DNA from: Alphaproteobacteria bacterium
Lineage (GTDB): Bacteria; Pseudomonadota; Alphaproteobacteria; Rs-D84
Length of the DNA: 29,150 nt
Reading direction: 5' to 3'
NCBI GenBank assembly: GCA_017650505.1
Contig: JAGCET010000023.1
Location: 1 to 29,150 of the forward strand
Shown here piece after piece: positions 16,288-23,266 of this stretch. The notes below the pieces were generated by a model. The model searched no databases and was not told where the DNA came from. It worked only from the letters and a program-made list of their open reading frames with translations. A program made the translations under genes and the position numbers. Positions within the stretch are counted from its first letter, which is position 1; every line of letters begins with the position of its first letter.

Positions 16288-16317
16288 CGTACTCCTCCAC
16301 AGGAGGAGTACGTTTTT
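16288..16317 (+). terminator. Terminator derived from the palindromic repeat family
   Basis: CGTACTCCTCC (16288-16298), loop ACA, GGAGGAGTACG (16302-16312), then TTTTT: a perfect 11-bp stem with a T run, 22 bases after the nitroreductase stop. The preceding AAAGACCACCTCCCGGCTTCGCC (16267-16287) carries the same core words as the repeats at 385-460 and 7391-7468, so this is a third, partial copy lacking the terminal inverted repeat. Confidence 0.8.
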
Positions 16318-16319
16318 CC

Positions 16320-16347
16320 TTGATTTTTTTGTGTGCCACAGTATAAT
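16320..16347 (+). promoter_or_regulatory. Promoter of tRNA-Thr
   Basis: TTGATT (16320-16325), a 16-base spacer and TATAAT (16342-16347), 20 bases upstream of the tRNA. The -35 begins 2 bases after the T run of the preceding terminator, insulating the tRNA from the nitroreductase transcript. Confidence 0.65.
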
Positions 16348-16367
16348 TGCGGGGTGATTTACGCGTT

Positions 16368-16441
16368 GCCCTAATAGTCTAGTGGTAAAACACGTCCTTG
16401 GTAAGGACGAGTCGCAAGTCCGATTCTTGCTTAGGGCACCA
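16368..16441 (+). tRNA. tRNA-Thr (GGT anticodon)
   Basis: Acceptor GCCCTAA/TTAGGGC pairs perfectly; the D arm is GTCT-AGTGGTA-AAAC; anticodon stem CGTCC/GGACG has loop TTGGTAA, giving anticodon GGT; T arm GCAAG/CTTGC encloses TCCGATT; ACCA is encoded. GGT reads ACC/ACU threonine codons. The D arm with GTCT/AAAC (one mismatched or wobble-like pair) is less regular than usual, but the rest is standard. Confidence 0.9.
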
Positions 16442-16509
16442 CAAATGCATCATCTGTTTTGCGTTTGTTTTTTGTTATACAAAGACACAGTTATAATAAG
16501 GAGTTTTAC

Positions 16510-16956
16510 ATGGAAAAATCTAAGGAGCATTATCCTATATCTGACAGAGTTGAGGCTGTAATAAAATCTATGCAGCCTTTAAAGCGCGATCCGAAAAGAG
16601 ATACTATTGCAAGTATTCAGAATCCACTTTCGCCAGATGGATATTCGCCAGTAAAGGCGTTGGTTGGGGTATTTACATGGACGCATGATAGATATTTTGC
16701 TAAAGAAATTTTAGAATTGTTGAAAACCGAAGAGGAACGTGCGGGTCTTTTATCTGAAGCGGTTAGTTATTACAAGTTGCATCATAGTGATGAAGATGCG
16801 TCTTTTTTCAATGAGTGGATATGGCGTGATTTGTTGGCATTTGTGCGTGATGGTATAATATCTTCGGAAACGGCTTCTAAATTAAAAGACCAAGCCAATG
16901 GGGCCGATTCACAACAACCGGTTTTTGTTATGCCGGGGCAATCAAGGCAAATGTAA
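16510..16956 (+). CDS. Hypothetical protein, 148 aa
   Basis: ATG 16510 follows AAGGAG (16498-16503); an upstream TTG start at 16459 is less likely. The protein is soluble and mostly helical: a polar N-terminus with KRDPKRD, a central KALVGVFTWTHDRYFAKEILELL segment, a Tyr/His-rich YYKLHHSDED stretch, and ISSETASKLKDQ near the end. That last part resembles the LISDDMANQLVDA motif in the large repeat protein at 5072-6763, which may reflect a shared helical unit or chance. No signal peptide. It lies after tRNA-Thr and 28 bases before the acetyltransferase gene. Function unknown. Confidence 0.6.
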   Translation: MEKSKEHYPISDRVEAVIKSMQPLKRDPKRDTIASIQNPLSPDGYSPVKALVGVFTWTHDRYFAKEILELLKTEEERAGLLSEAVSYYKLHHSDEDASFFNEWIWRDLLAFVRDGIISSETASKLKDQANGADSQQPVFVMPGQSRQM

Positions 16957-16984
16957 CAAAAATCGTTGCAGAAGGAATTTTATC

Positions 16985-17539
16985 ATGATTAAAACTTTTC
17001 CGGCCGAAATAGTTGGTGAAAATGTTAAATTGGTGAAATTGGCGCCAAAGTTCGATAATGCAAAAATCGTTTTTGATATTATTGTCAACAATCGTGATGA
17101 ATTTAGACCTTGGTTGGAATGGGTTGATTTTGTGCAAAAACCAGAGGATGAAATGCCTGTGTTAGAAGGGGACAAGGATTCGGCCGAATGGTTTATTGAA
17201 TGGAATGAAAAAATTGTTGGGCGAATCGGGTTTGTTAAATTGTCCAAAGGCAATAATTATGGCGAGGTTGGATATTGGTTGGATAAAACCGCAGGTGGGC
17301 GTGGTATAATGACCAAAGCGTTTGGTTTGTTGGAGAAAAATGCCTTTGAAAATTGGGATTTTAACAGGATTGAATTAAAAATAGACCCCGAAAATATAAA
17401 ATCTTTGGGCGTTGTAAAACGTATGAATTTTACTCGTGAAGGCCTGTTGCGCCAAGACCATTTTATAAATGGGGTGTACAGGGATACGTTTTTGTTTTCT
17501 AAATTAAAATCAGAATATGACAAAAGTAAAAAATTATAA
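16985..17539 (+). CDS. GNAT acetyltransferase, RimJ/RimL-like
   Basis: The 184-aa product has the layout of acetyltransferases that modify ribosomal-protein N-termini or small amines: N-terminal VKLVKLAPKF, a substrate-side FRPWLEWVDF segment, beta-strands ending EVGYWLDKTAGGRGIMTKA (acetyl-CoA pyrophosphate loop, G-G-R-G-I-M), then FNRIELKIDPENIKSLGVVKRMNF and EGLLRQDHFINGVYRDTFLFS, both classic for the RimJ/RimL/SpeG-like group. ATG 16985 is chosen for its AAGGAA site; an upstream in-frame start would overlap the preceding gene. The target cannot be told from sequence. Confidence 0.8.
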   Translation: MIKTFPAEIVGENVKLVKLAPKFDNAKIVFDIIVNNRDEFRPWLEWVDFVQKPEDEMPVLEGDKDSAEWFIEWNEKIVGRIGFVKLSKGNNYGEVGYWLDKTAGGRGIMTKAFGLLEKNAFENWDFNRIELKIDPENIKSLGVVKRMNFTREGLLRQDHFINGVYRDTFLFSKLKSEYDKSKKL

Positions 17540-17542
17540 TAC

Positions 17543-17571
17543 TTGAAAAGCGGGAAAATCTTGTATAGAAT
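17543..17571 (+). promoter_or_regulatory. Promoter of the aspS leader
   Basis: TTGAAA (17543-17548), a 17-base spacer and TAGAAT (17566-17571). Transcription would start near 17578, leaving a leader of about 180 bases before the aspS ATG. Confidence 0.55.
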
Positions 17572-17577
17572 GTTGTT

Positions 17578-17756
17578 GCGTTTTTGGCGATTGTTATGAT
17601 GTGCCCAACAACCACGGAGTAATCGTTCAAAAATAAAAAAGTGATAAATTCGGGTGGCACCGCGCATAGCCGATATATGCGCCCCGAAAAAAACGTTTAA
17701 CCAATGGGTGCCAAAAATCATTGATTTTTTGTCGCCCGGAAATAAAAGGCGAAAAA
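17578..17756 (+). promoter_or_regulatory. T-box leader of aspS, apparently translational
   Basis: The antiterminator core is complete: TTCGGG (17649-17654) pairs with CCCGAA (17683-17688), a 7-base bulge TGGCACC (17655-17661) separates it from GCGCATA (17662-17668) pairing with TATGCGC (17676-17682). In known T-boxes the bulge bases TGGN pair with the tRNA end NCCA; here N is C, matching the G discriminator of tRNA-Asp. Downstream, GCGCCC (17679-17684) can instead pair with GGGTGC (17706-17711). GGGTG (17706-17710) can also pair with CGCCC (17733-17737), and TCGCC (17732-17736) with GGCGA (17748-17752), which contains part of the ribosome site. No T run follows. A weak stem-I candidate (CGATT 17588-17592 with AATCG 17621-17625) is visible, but I cannot fix the specifier codon. 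Confidence 0.75.
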
Positions 17757-19526
17757 ATGTTATCACTAAAATCAAAATACAGAACGCATACTTGCGGGGA
17801 ATTGACCGCAAAAAACGTTGGTGAAACCGTGACCCTGTCGGGGTGGGTTCATCGTAAACGCGACCACGGGTCTTTGTTGTTTATCGACCTGCGCGATAAT
17901 TACGGAATTACACAAATTGTGTTGGATGGCGGAAATGAAGATTTGGAACATGTGCGACCGGAATCGGTCCTTATGGTGACCGGCAAAGTTGTTGCGCGTG
18001 ATGCGTCGCAAATAAATGAAAAAATTCCAACCGGCGAAATCGAAATAAGTGTTGAATCGTGGAATGTTTTAACATCGGCCGAAGTTTTGCCGTTTCAGGT
18101 GTTTGGCGATGATGAAACAAGCGAAGAATTGCGGTATAAATATCGGTTCTTGGATTTGCGCCGTGAAAAATTGCATCACAATATTTTGATGCGTAATAAA
18201 ATGGTGAAATGGTTGCGCGATAAAATGTGGGATTTGGGTTTTTCAGAATTTCAAACACCGTTGCTGACCGCGGATTCGCCCGAAGGTGCACGTTGCTTCT
18301 TGGTCCCGTCGCGTTTGAATCATGGTAAATTCTATGCGTTGCCCCAGGCACCCCAGATGTTCAAACAGTTATTACAGGTGTCGGGATTTGACCGGTATTT
18401 CCAAATTGCGCCTTGTTTTCGCGATGAAGATTTGCGTTCGGACAGATTGCTGGAATTTTACCAATTGGATGTCGAAATGTCATTTGTTGATTTGCCAGAA
18501 ATACAAAAGGTTGGCGAAGTCGTTATCCCAGAACTGATACGGACATTTGCGCCAGATGCGAATGTGTATCCGGAAATTCCACATATTTCATTTGATGATG
18601 CGATGTTGAAATATGGTTCGGACAAGCCTGATTTGCGAAATCCTATTTTGATTTCTGATGTAACGGAAATTTTCCGTGGGTCGGAATTCGGAATATTTGC
18701 AAATGCGATTGAAAATGGTGCGGTTGTTCGTGCAATTCCGGCACCGAACAGCGCAGACCGGCCGCGGTCTTGGTTCGATAAACTTACTGAATATGCAACA
18801 AAAGAATTGGGGCTTGGTGGATTGGCCTATATTGTATTCGCCGATGAGCCCAAGGGGCCGGTTGCGAAAAAGTTAGATGCGGACCGAATTGCAAAACTGC
18901 ACGAAATTGCCGGCGATAAATCGTCTTTGTTCTTTGTGTGTGATACGGTTGATACTGCGGCCAAGGCCGCCGGTAAACTACGCAATAAATTGGGCGCGGA
19001 TTTGGGTTTGGTAAAAACGCGTGATTTTGCAATTTGTTGGGTTGATAATTTCCCATTCTTTGAACCAGACGAAGAACGGGGTGGGGCGCCGGCATTTACA
19101 CATAATCCGTTTTCATACCCATTGGCAACATTGGAAGAATTGTCGACACGTGATCCGTTCACAATTAAGGCGGCACAGTTCGATATGGTTATAAACGGTA
19201 TAGAAATGTGCAGTGGTGGGCTGCGTAATTATAACCCGGATGTTATGAAAAAGTGCTTTGATATTGCCGGATATCCGATAGAGGCGGTCGAGAAGAACTT
19301 TTCGGCATTGTATACCGCGTTTAAGTATGGCGCGCCGCCACATGGTGGTTTCGGATTTGGTATTGACCGTTTGATTTCTGAAATATTGGGAACCGGTGAA
19401 AGTTTGCGCGAAACAGTCGCATTCCCGGCGAATCAACGTGGTCAAGACTTGCTGATGGGGTCGCCGAACGAAGTCACCGAACAGCAACTGCGCGATGTAC
19501 ATATTCAGGTTCGGAAAAAGAACTAG
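17757..19526 (+). CDS. aspS: Aspartyl-tRNA synthetase, bacterial type
   Basis: AspRS charges tRNA-Asp with aspartate in a class II two-step reaction. The 589-aa protein has an N-terminal OB-fold anticodon-binding domain (GETVTLSGWVHRKRDHGSLLF, about 20-40), class II motif 1 around RYRFLDLRRE, motif 2 FRDEDLRSDRLLEFYQLDVEM (about 222-242), a bacterial GAD insertion (about 290-410) and motif 3 GGFGFGIDRL (about 530-540). QAPQMFKQLL and HNPFSYP are family hallmarks. Length and insertion are bacterial, not archaeal. ATG 17757 follows AAAAGGCG; an upstream in-frame ATG at 17721 lies in the regulatory hairpin. Control by the T-box-like leader is likely. No terminator with a T run follows. Confidence 0.97.
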   Translation: MLSLKSKYRTHTCGELTAKNVGETVTLSGWVHRKRDHGSLLFIDLRDNYGITQIVLDGGNEDLEHVRPESVLMVTGKVVARDASQINEKIPTGEIEISVESWNVLTSAEVLPFQVFGDDETSEELRYKYRFLDLRREKLHHNILMRNKMVKWLRDKMWDLGFSEFQTPLLTADSPEGARCFLVPSRLNHGKFYALPQAPQMFKQLLQVSGFDRYFQIAPCFRDEDLRSDRLLEFYQLDVEMSFVDLPEIQKVGEVVIPELIRTFAPDANVYPEIPHISFDDAMLKYGSDKPDLRNPILISDVTEIFRGSEFGIFANAIENGAVVRAIPAPNSADRPRSWFDKLTEYATKELGLGGLAYIVFADEPKGPVAKKLDADRIAKLHEIAGDKSSLFFVCDTVDTAAKAAGKLRNKLGADLGLVKTRDFAICWVDNFPFFEPDEERGGAPAFTHNPFSYPLATLEELSTRDPFTIKAAQFDMVINGIEMCSGGLRNYNPDVMKKCFDIAGYPIEAVEKNFSALYTAFKYGAPPHGGFGFGIDRLISEILGTGESLRETVAFPANQRGQDLLMGSPNEVTEQQLRDVHIQVRKKN

Positions 19527-19545
19527 GTATTATCCGCCTTTGTCC

Positions 19546-19564
19546 GTCACCGCTTTGCGGTGAC
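19546..19564. repeat. Short perfect hairpin after aspS
   Basis: GTCACCGC-TTT-GCGGTGAC, an 8-bp perfect stem 19 bases past the aspS stop, followed by CGCGACTACGCCATGG with no T run. It may be a processing or 3'-protecting hairpin, or part of another intergenic repeat family; only one copy is in the window. Confidence 0.45.
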
Positions 19565-19624
19565 GCGACTACGCCATGGCTTGGTGTAAATGTTAGTATC
19601 GCACGCATTTGCGGGTGATTTTTC

Positions 19625-19652
19625 TTGACACGATTGCATTTTGTGGTATTAT
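19625..19652 (+). promoter_or_regulatory. Promoter of the 341-aa gene
   Basis: A perfect TTGACA (19625-19630), a 16-base spacer and TATTAT (19647-19652), followed by AAGGAGAGGG and an ATG at 19690. Strong sigma70 match. Confidence 0.7.
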
Positions 19653-19689
19653 CCTTGCCTAAGGAGAGGGTCAAATAAAAGGTTTTACT

Positions 19690-20715
19690 ATGAACGGTGC
19701 ACAGAAAATAGATAATTTAAGGCTTTTGGTGGAGTTTTTGACGAAACAATTAGAAAATTATGACCGCGCAAGCAGCAATGCACATTACACATTTGCATTA
19801 GATGAAAATACAGAAGCACGAAAAGAATTTTCTAAAGCATTGGTAGACAATGATTCTGGACGGGAATTGGCAGAAAAGTATGATATGCACCCAAATGGAA
19901 AGATTGGAAAATATATTGACACTTTGGCGGCAACCAATTTAGCAGATTTAGAATGTGAACAATTTGTCCCGAAAAGTAATATGGTGGTATTGATTGCATT
20001 GTCGGGAGTTTTGTTCGGGGAATATGAATGTCTGAATGACCAAAAGGAAAAATTTTCCAATGTTGAAAGGGTTGCGCTTGATATGCTTGGCGAAGATGTT
20101 GACTGGGTCAAGGAAAATATTGTGTCTGCTTTGAATATTCTGAATGCGAAACAGGGATATGAAATGTATCCAAAAGTGGGGCACATATTAAGACAAAGAT
20201 TAGATGATTATGCTTTTGCTAATGTTGATCCCGATGATGGCGATGCATATTTAAAGGATGATTCAGAACTTGCGCAATGGTGCAATAATCTTGGTAAGCA
20301 TAAACGTGATGTTGAACGTGAAAAATATCATATGATAAGAGTGTTAGAGCATAAAACAAATACAGATTTTAGAATATTGCATGAGTCTCAATGGGTCTTG
20401 GTTAGGGCGTTTGAGATGTATAATCGCGATGATTATGTCCGTTACAATTATAGTAATGACAATGCAATAAGGGATATGTTAAATATTGTATGTGCAGCCC
20501 AGAAAATGGATGATAAGTATGTCATTGGTCGTTCAATGAATCTGTGGGCAAATAAAGTTTTAGAATCCATAGACCGCAGTATTGCGGGAAATAAGGAACG
20601 TTTAAAAGAGGCCGATAAGCAATTTAAGTCTGTTAAACGACACACTGTTAATTTGTACGATAAGTTGAGGTCAAGACCTCAGTTGATAAGGGAAATAAAA
20701 AAGAGTCAAAGATAA
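19690..20715 (+). CDS. Hypothetical helical protein, 341 aa
   Basis: A soluble, largely helical, charged protein with no signal peptide. Features seen: an N-terminal coiled-coil-like stretch (LRLLVEFLTKQLENYDRAS), one hydrophobic patch (NMVVLIALSGVLFGEY, about 97-112) too short and isolated for a clear membrane helix, an acidic middle (DPDDGDAYLKDDSE), and a basic C-terminal coiled coil (ERLKEADKQFKSVKRHTVNLYDKLRS). I do not recognise the family. It has its own strong promoter and a bidirectional terminator, so it is a single-gene unit. Like the genes at 3802 and 5072 it is lineage-specific-looking. Confidence 0.65.
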   Translation: MNGAQKIDNLRLLVEFLTKQLENYDRASSNAHYTFALDENTEARKEFSKALVDNDSGRELAEKYDMHPNGKIGKYIDTLAATNLADLECEQFVPKSNMVVLIALSGVLFGEYECLNDQKEKFSNVERVALDMLGEDVDWVKENIVSALNILNAKQGYEMYPKVGHILRQRLDDYAFANVDPDDGDAYLKDDSELAQWCNNLGKHKRDVEREKYHMIRVLEHKTNTDFRILHESQWVLVRAFEMYNRDDYVRYNYSNDNAIRDMLNIVCAAQKMDDKYVIGRSMNLWANKVLESIDRSIAGNKERLKEADKQFKSVKRHTVNLYDKLRSRPQLIREIKKSQR

Positions 20716-20720
20716 AAATC

Positions 20721-20744
20721 GCCCGCAGTCGCGGGCAATTTTTT
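20721..20744. terminator. Bidirectional terminator between convergent genes
   Basis: GCCCGC-AGTC-GCGGGC (20721-20736) followed by AATTTTTT on plus; on minus the same stem is followed by GATTTTTATC. It serves both the 341-aa gene and the AsmA-family gene, whose stop codon begins at its edge. Confidence 0.85.
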
Positions 20745-23217
20745 AAAACTTGTCGTGGGTTCGGATAAAACTGCGCATGAATGCGGGGTCAAAATATCGC
20801 ATTATTTCCGATAGTGAATATCCGCGGCGACCATTGGGGGCGATGCTGACCGATACGGTTACGGGGTCGGGGGCCGCGGCGCGCATGGATATATCAAGTT
20901 TCGCCGTCATTGCGTTGCGTTCCAATGTCATTGCACCAATTGCATCGGCATGACGCATAGATATCTGCATCGGCGTGGTTGTGTTAAATACACCGTTTTC
21001 ATATCGACCAATGACGCGCATACTTTTTATTTTTGTAATTCCGGATTCCAATGCCGTCATCAACATATCTTCGACATTCAAACGCGTGATGTTTTCCGCA
21101 TTCGCATAGAAATCGTCAAGTCCAATTCCGCTTATGTACCCGCCATCAAAAGTGAAATCCATATCGCCCGCCATATTGTATCGAATATCGTGCGCAACGT
21201 GTCCCGATGTGTGCAACGACATTTCGGCGGTAATTGTTGTGTTCATAACGTTTAATGGGAAATCTTGTTTTAATAAGTCGCCGTTTATTACGAATCGGTT
21301 TAATTGCACAAATATGTCGTATTCGGAACGTTCACTAATAATTGTTGCCAACATATTTCCGCGTGCGCTGTCGGTGATGGACATCGTCATCGTGCCGGAT
21401 TTTACCGCATAGACAAAATTGCTGTACGCATTCGTGCCCCAAACAAGTTTGTCCGCGGTAAGGTAAATATTTTTTTCAAAATCAAACGGAATCAAAATCG
21501 GTGGATTGGTTATATATTCCATTTCTTCGTATCGATTTGAAAAATCCGCGCTGATAAACGAATCGAGTACCAATGTGTCGGTGTGCAACGTGATTCCGGT
21601 TGAATTAGATGTGCCGGTAAATACGTGGTCTGCAATTTTTACCGTTAAATCAGAAATATCGCCACAGTCGTTATAAAAACCCGATGCAACATAATCGAAA
21701 TCACGTATTGAGCGCATGTCTGTGTTCGGGAACCATTGTTGTATGCTGGTTCCGGTTAGATAGAAAAAATTGTCGTGCAAAGTCAATGACCATTCATTGG
21801 AATTCGGAATAAATGTTATTGTGTCGTTGGTCCACACAATATTACCCGGTGCATCCATTATGAAGTCTGGCAATATTTTTGCATGTGGGTTTAACCATCG
21901 CAGTGTTTGGCCGTATACGTAATCATAATCCACTTTCGTGTCATTGGATGTTTTTATATATTGGCCACCGATATTTGCAAATTTGAATTTCACGGTCGCG
22001 GTACGGGCGCCCAAACGATTTATATAAGATTCAAGTTCGTCTAAACTTACATTTCGGTTGGATGCAACTTCGGCGTTAAGTGTCCTTTTGTCGAATTTTA
22101 TTTTCCCCGTAATGTCGCCATATGTGAATTTTCGACATTCCCAAATTTCAGGCGTGCCCGAAAACAGACATTCGGTATTTTTACCATCGAATTCTGTCTT
22201 TACCATAATATCGTGTCCACCGCGATTGTCTATGGTGCCGCCGGTAAACGATGTATTATCGGCCAAAATATGGTTTATTTGAATATAATTTTCTGTGCCA
22301 AGTGTGTCGATTTTTACATGATTAAACATTTGATTTTTGAATGTCAAGTTGCCACGGAAATCTATGTTCAATCGGGTATCACGTAGAATTTTGGTTGGAC
22401 GCGACAGGAACGAAAAATCAAAATTAGTGTCGTCGGAATAAAGGTTTATTGTGTGCCAACCATTGGGTTCTAATTCTATATCGCCGCGTACATTGTTGGC
22501 CACCAAATCATAGAATTTGAATCCGTTTTCGCCGTCCCACCAAAAATCCATAGTTAAATTTACGTGGCTTGTGATTTTTGGTTCGTCAAATTCAAACCAA
22601 GAATTTATTTTATCGGTTGCAATTTCTAATGTGCCGCTGGCCGCGCCCGATGGATAGAATTCGCCGTTTATTTCAAGGTTCATATTCTTGTTTTTTATTG
22701 TAAATTTATTATCATCACTGAAACGAATGTCGTATTTATGTTGGCCGGTTCTGACAAGACCGTCAAAAGTACCATTTTTAAATATGCCGTTTATAATGTT
22801 GTAATCGTGTCCTTTGAATTTCAAGACGGAATCGTTCACGTCCAGGTAATAGGCCAACTTTAACGCTTCCAGTGATTTGATGTTTATGTTTGCGCCGTAT
22901 GCAGTTATTGCGCCATCAAGTTTTGTGTTTGTGATGTCAAATAATCCCGAAAATGGAATTTTTACCGCCAAAGCCTTGGTAAAACCATTTGGTGTGCGGA
23001 CACCGTGTGCAACAATTGTTGGTCGTCCAACCAAACCAAAGTTTATGTCGCCTTCGATTTTTACATCGACGCCCGTTTGTTTGAATATTGCGTCTTCTAG
23101 GTGTGGACGCAGACTGTTTAGGTTTATGAAATTTGGTGCAACAATAATCGCAACAACTATGGTCGCCAATGTGGTTATAATTGTCCAAAAGGCTCTACGT
23201 TTATGTCTTGATTTCAT
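20743..23217 (-). CDS. AsmA-family inner-membrane-anchored protein
   Basis: The 824-aa protein has basic residues then one N-terminal membrane helix (TIITTLATIVVAIIVAPNF, about 12-30) and the AsmA entry motif: FINLNSLRPHLEDAIFKQTGVDVKIEGDINFGLVGRPTIVAHGVRTPN. The rest is beta-rich and repetitive, as in bridge-like lipid-transport or outer-membrane-assembly proteins of the AsmA/TamB group, which span the periplasm. The C-terminus has the AsmA-like GDMDFTFDGGYISGIGLDDF and SIAPNGRRGYSL. ATG 23217 follows GGGGAG; an in-frame ATG 57 bases upstream overlaps the uvrB start. Presence of this family supports a two-membrane cell. Exact lipid or protein cargo is unknown. Confidence 0.85.
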   Translation of the reverse strand: MKSRHKRRAFWTIITTLATIVVAIIVAPNFINLNSLRPHLEDAIFKQTGVDVKIEGDINFGLVGRPTIVAHGVRTPNGFTKALAVKIPFSGLFDITNTKLDGAITAYGANINIKSLEALKLAYYLDVNDSVLKFKGHDYNIINGIFKNGTFDGLVRTGQHKYDIRFSDDNKFTIKNKNMNLEINGEFYPSGAASGTLEIATDKINSWFEFDEPKITSHVNLTMDFWWDGENGFKFYDLVANNVRGDIELEPNGWHTINLYSDDTNFDFSFLSRPTKILRDTRLNIDFRGNLTFKNQMFNHVKIDTLGTENYIQINHILADNTSFTGGTIDNRGGHDIMVKTEFDGKNTECLFSGTPEIWECRKFTYGDITGKIKFDKRTLNAEVASNRNVSLDELESYINRLGARTATVKFKFANIGGQYIKTSNDTKVDYDYVYGQTLRWLNPHAKILPDFIMDAPGNIVWTNDTITFIPNSNEWSLTLHDNFFYLTGTSIQQWFPNTDMRSIRDFDYVASGFYNDCGDISDLTVKIADHVFTGTSNSTGITLHTDTLVLDSFISADFSNRYEEMEYITNPPILIPFDFEKNIYLTADKLVWGTNAYSNFVYAVKSGTMTMSITDSARGNMLATIISERSEYDIFVQLNRFVINGDLLKQDFPLNVMNTTITAEMSLHTSGHVAHDIRYNMAGDMDFTFDGGYISGIGLDDFYANAENITRLNVEDMLMTALESGITKIKSMRVIGRYENGVFNTTTPMQISMRHADAIGAMTLERNAMTAKLDISMRAAAPDPVTVSVSIAPNGRRGYSLSEIMRYFDPAFMRSFIRTHDKF

Positions 23218-23231
23218 TCTCTGGGCTCCCC

Positions 23232-23259
23232 TTGTATTTTCATTATAATGGATTATACT
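23232..23259 (+). promoter_or_regulatory. uvrB promoter (overlapping the divergent AsmA-gene promoter)
   Basis: TTGTAT (23232-23237), a 16-base spacer and TATACT (23254-23259). Seven bases later is the uvrB GTG, so transcription should begin at the start codon. Two TATAAT boxes on the minus strand (complements of 23242-23247 and 23252-23257) serve the AsmA-family gene, so the divergent promoters overlap. Confidence 0.6.
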
Positions 23260-23266
23260 GCATAAT

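Noticed and set aside
17706..17737. Intrinsic terminator in the aspS leader
   Set aside because: The hairpin is good but is followed by GGAAATAAAAGG, not by a T run; a role in hiding the ribosome site fits better.
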